Source of the DNA: Sceloporus undulatus
Lineage: Eukaryota; Chordata; Lepidosauria; Squamata; Phrynosomatidae
Direction of reading: 5' to 3'
NCBI RefSeq assembly: GCF_019175285.1
Contig: NC_056529.1
Coordinates: 14,816,533-14,880,532, forward strand
DNA length: 64,000 nucleotides
How positions within the stretch are numbered: position 1 is the first letter of the stretch; every line of letters begins with the position of its first letter. The translations under genes and the position numbers were made by a program. Of the stretch, positions 63,346-64,000 are shown one piece after another. The notes under the pieces were generated by a model. It was not told the DNA's origin, ran no database searches, and was given only the letters and a program-made list of their open reading frames with translations.

Positions 63346-63949
63346 AGGTATGATCACAATCCTTTTTCTTTCTTTCTCCCCTCTCTTCCTTCTTTTTAAT
63401 CTCTGGAGAAAGGTCCTTCCTAGACTCACCTTTTCAATGCTGAGGACTGAAACTGGGAACTTCTGGAGTCTCTCAATGTGGCTTTTCCCCAGTATGTCCA
63501 GTGGCACCTTGGAGCCAGCTGTATAAAAGACAATGTGTGCTAGCTGTTTGGATTCCATATCTGTTGCAAAGGATCCTCCATGCTGTTTTGATCTCAAGCC
63601 GATGGAAGCAATTTGCAAAGGTAATCCTATTCCCAGCCCTCAATTACAATAAATCAGTATATAAGTGGCACATAATGTAGCATTTCAATGTATAATGAGA
63701 TGGGCAGGAACAGCTATTAATAAATGCAGAGTAATTTGCACAAAGGTGAACAGACTTTTCCCTCCCTCTCTTTCTTTCAAGCCAGATGATGATTTCGCAG
63801 TGATAGCGAAACCAAGCATCTGTTAGACACATAAATGATTTCCATGATCATATAGATCTTACTCATAATATGCTTCTGCGGGCCTCTTATTTTTTTTCCC
63901 TCATTAAAATGTTCATCATTTTCTTTCACAAAGTGTTTTCTTTATGGAT

Positions 63950-63951
<2 letters not shown>

Positions 63952-63990
<39 letters not shown>
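63952..63990. repeat. (AT)n microsatellite at the window end
   Basis: About 19 dinucleotide units; the window ends 10 bp later. Confidence 0.9.
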
Positions 63991-63994
<4 letters not shown>

Positions 63995-64000
63995 CCAGAC

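Overview
The window looks like nuclear DNA of a squamate reptile, probably an iguanian lizard of the Anolis/Sceloporus kind. Genes are split by GT-AG introns. The intergenic DNA is packed with CR1 LINE 3' ends, tRNA-headed and 5S-headed SINEs that share one body, and many short palindromic DNA transposons (hAT, Harbinger and pogo/Tigger-like). Species is inferred from repeat style and synteny only; no search was possible.

Two protein-coding genes are certain. SNX20 (sorting nexin 20) lies on the minus strand, with three coding exons between 15709 and 13139 that give 332 residues. CYLD (the K63/M1-linkage deubiquitinase) lies on the plus strand. It has a GC-rich CCAAT-box promoter near 28.5-28.95 kb, a non-coding first exon ending at 29067, sixteen coding exons from 33574 to 52223 that splice in frame to 952 residues, and a 3' untranslated region that probably runs to about 57.2 kb. 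The divergent SNX20/CYLD order matches the mammalian NKD1-SNX20-NOD2-CYLD-SALL1 block.

Layout: 1-13.1 kb is repeat-rich DNA downstream of SNX20, with no NKD1 exon seen. 13.1-15.7 kb is SNX20. 15.7-28.5 kb is the SNX20-CYLD interval. In mammals this interval holds NOD2; here no NACHT or LRR reading frame is visible. It does hold an unidentified acidic 124-codon minus-strand frame (24929-24555) with a good splice acceptor and two poly(A) signals, plus a compact octamer/CCAAT cluster near 25.9-26.0 kb. 28.5-57.2 kb is CYLD. 57.2-64 kb is repeat-bearing gene-poor DNA.

The two recognised genes are not a pathway unit. SNX20 is a leukocyte endosomal PX protein that binds the PSGL-1 tail, and CYLD is a brake on NF-kB signalling. 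Points of most interest are the missing NOD2, the unidentified terminal-type exon between the two genes, upstream ORFs in the CYLD leader, a CYLD splice site that seems to allow only the shorter isoform, and nested transposons with readable target-site duplications, including one with a related empty site elsewhere in the window.
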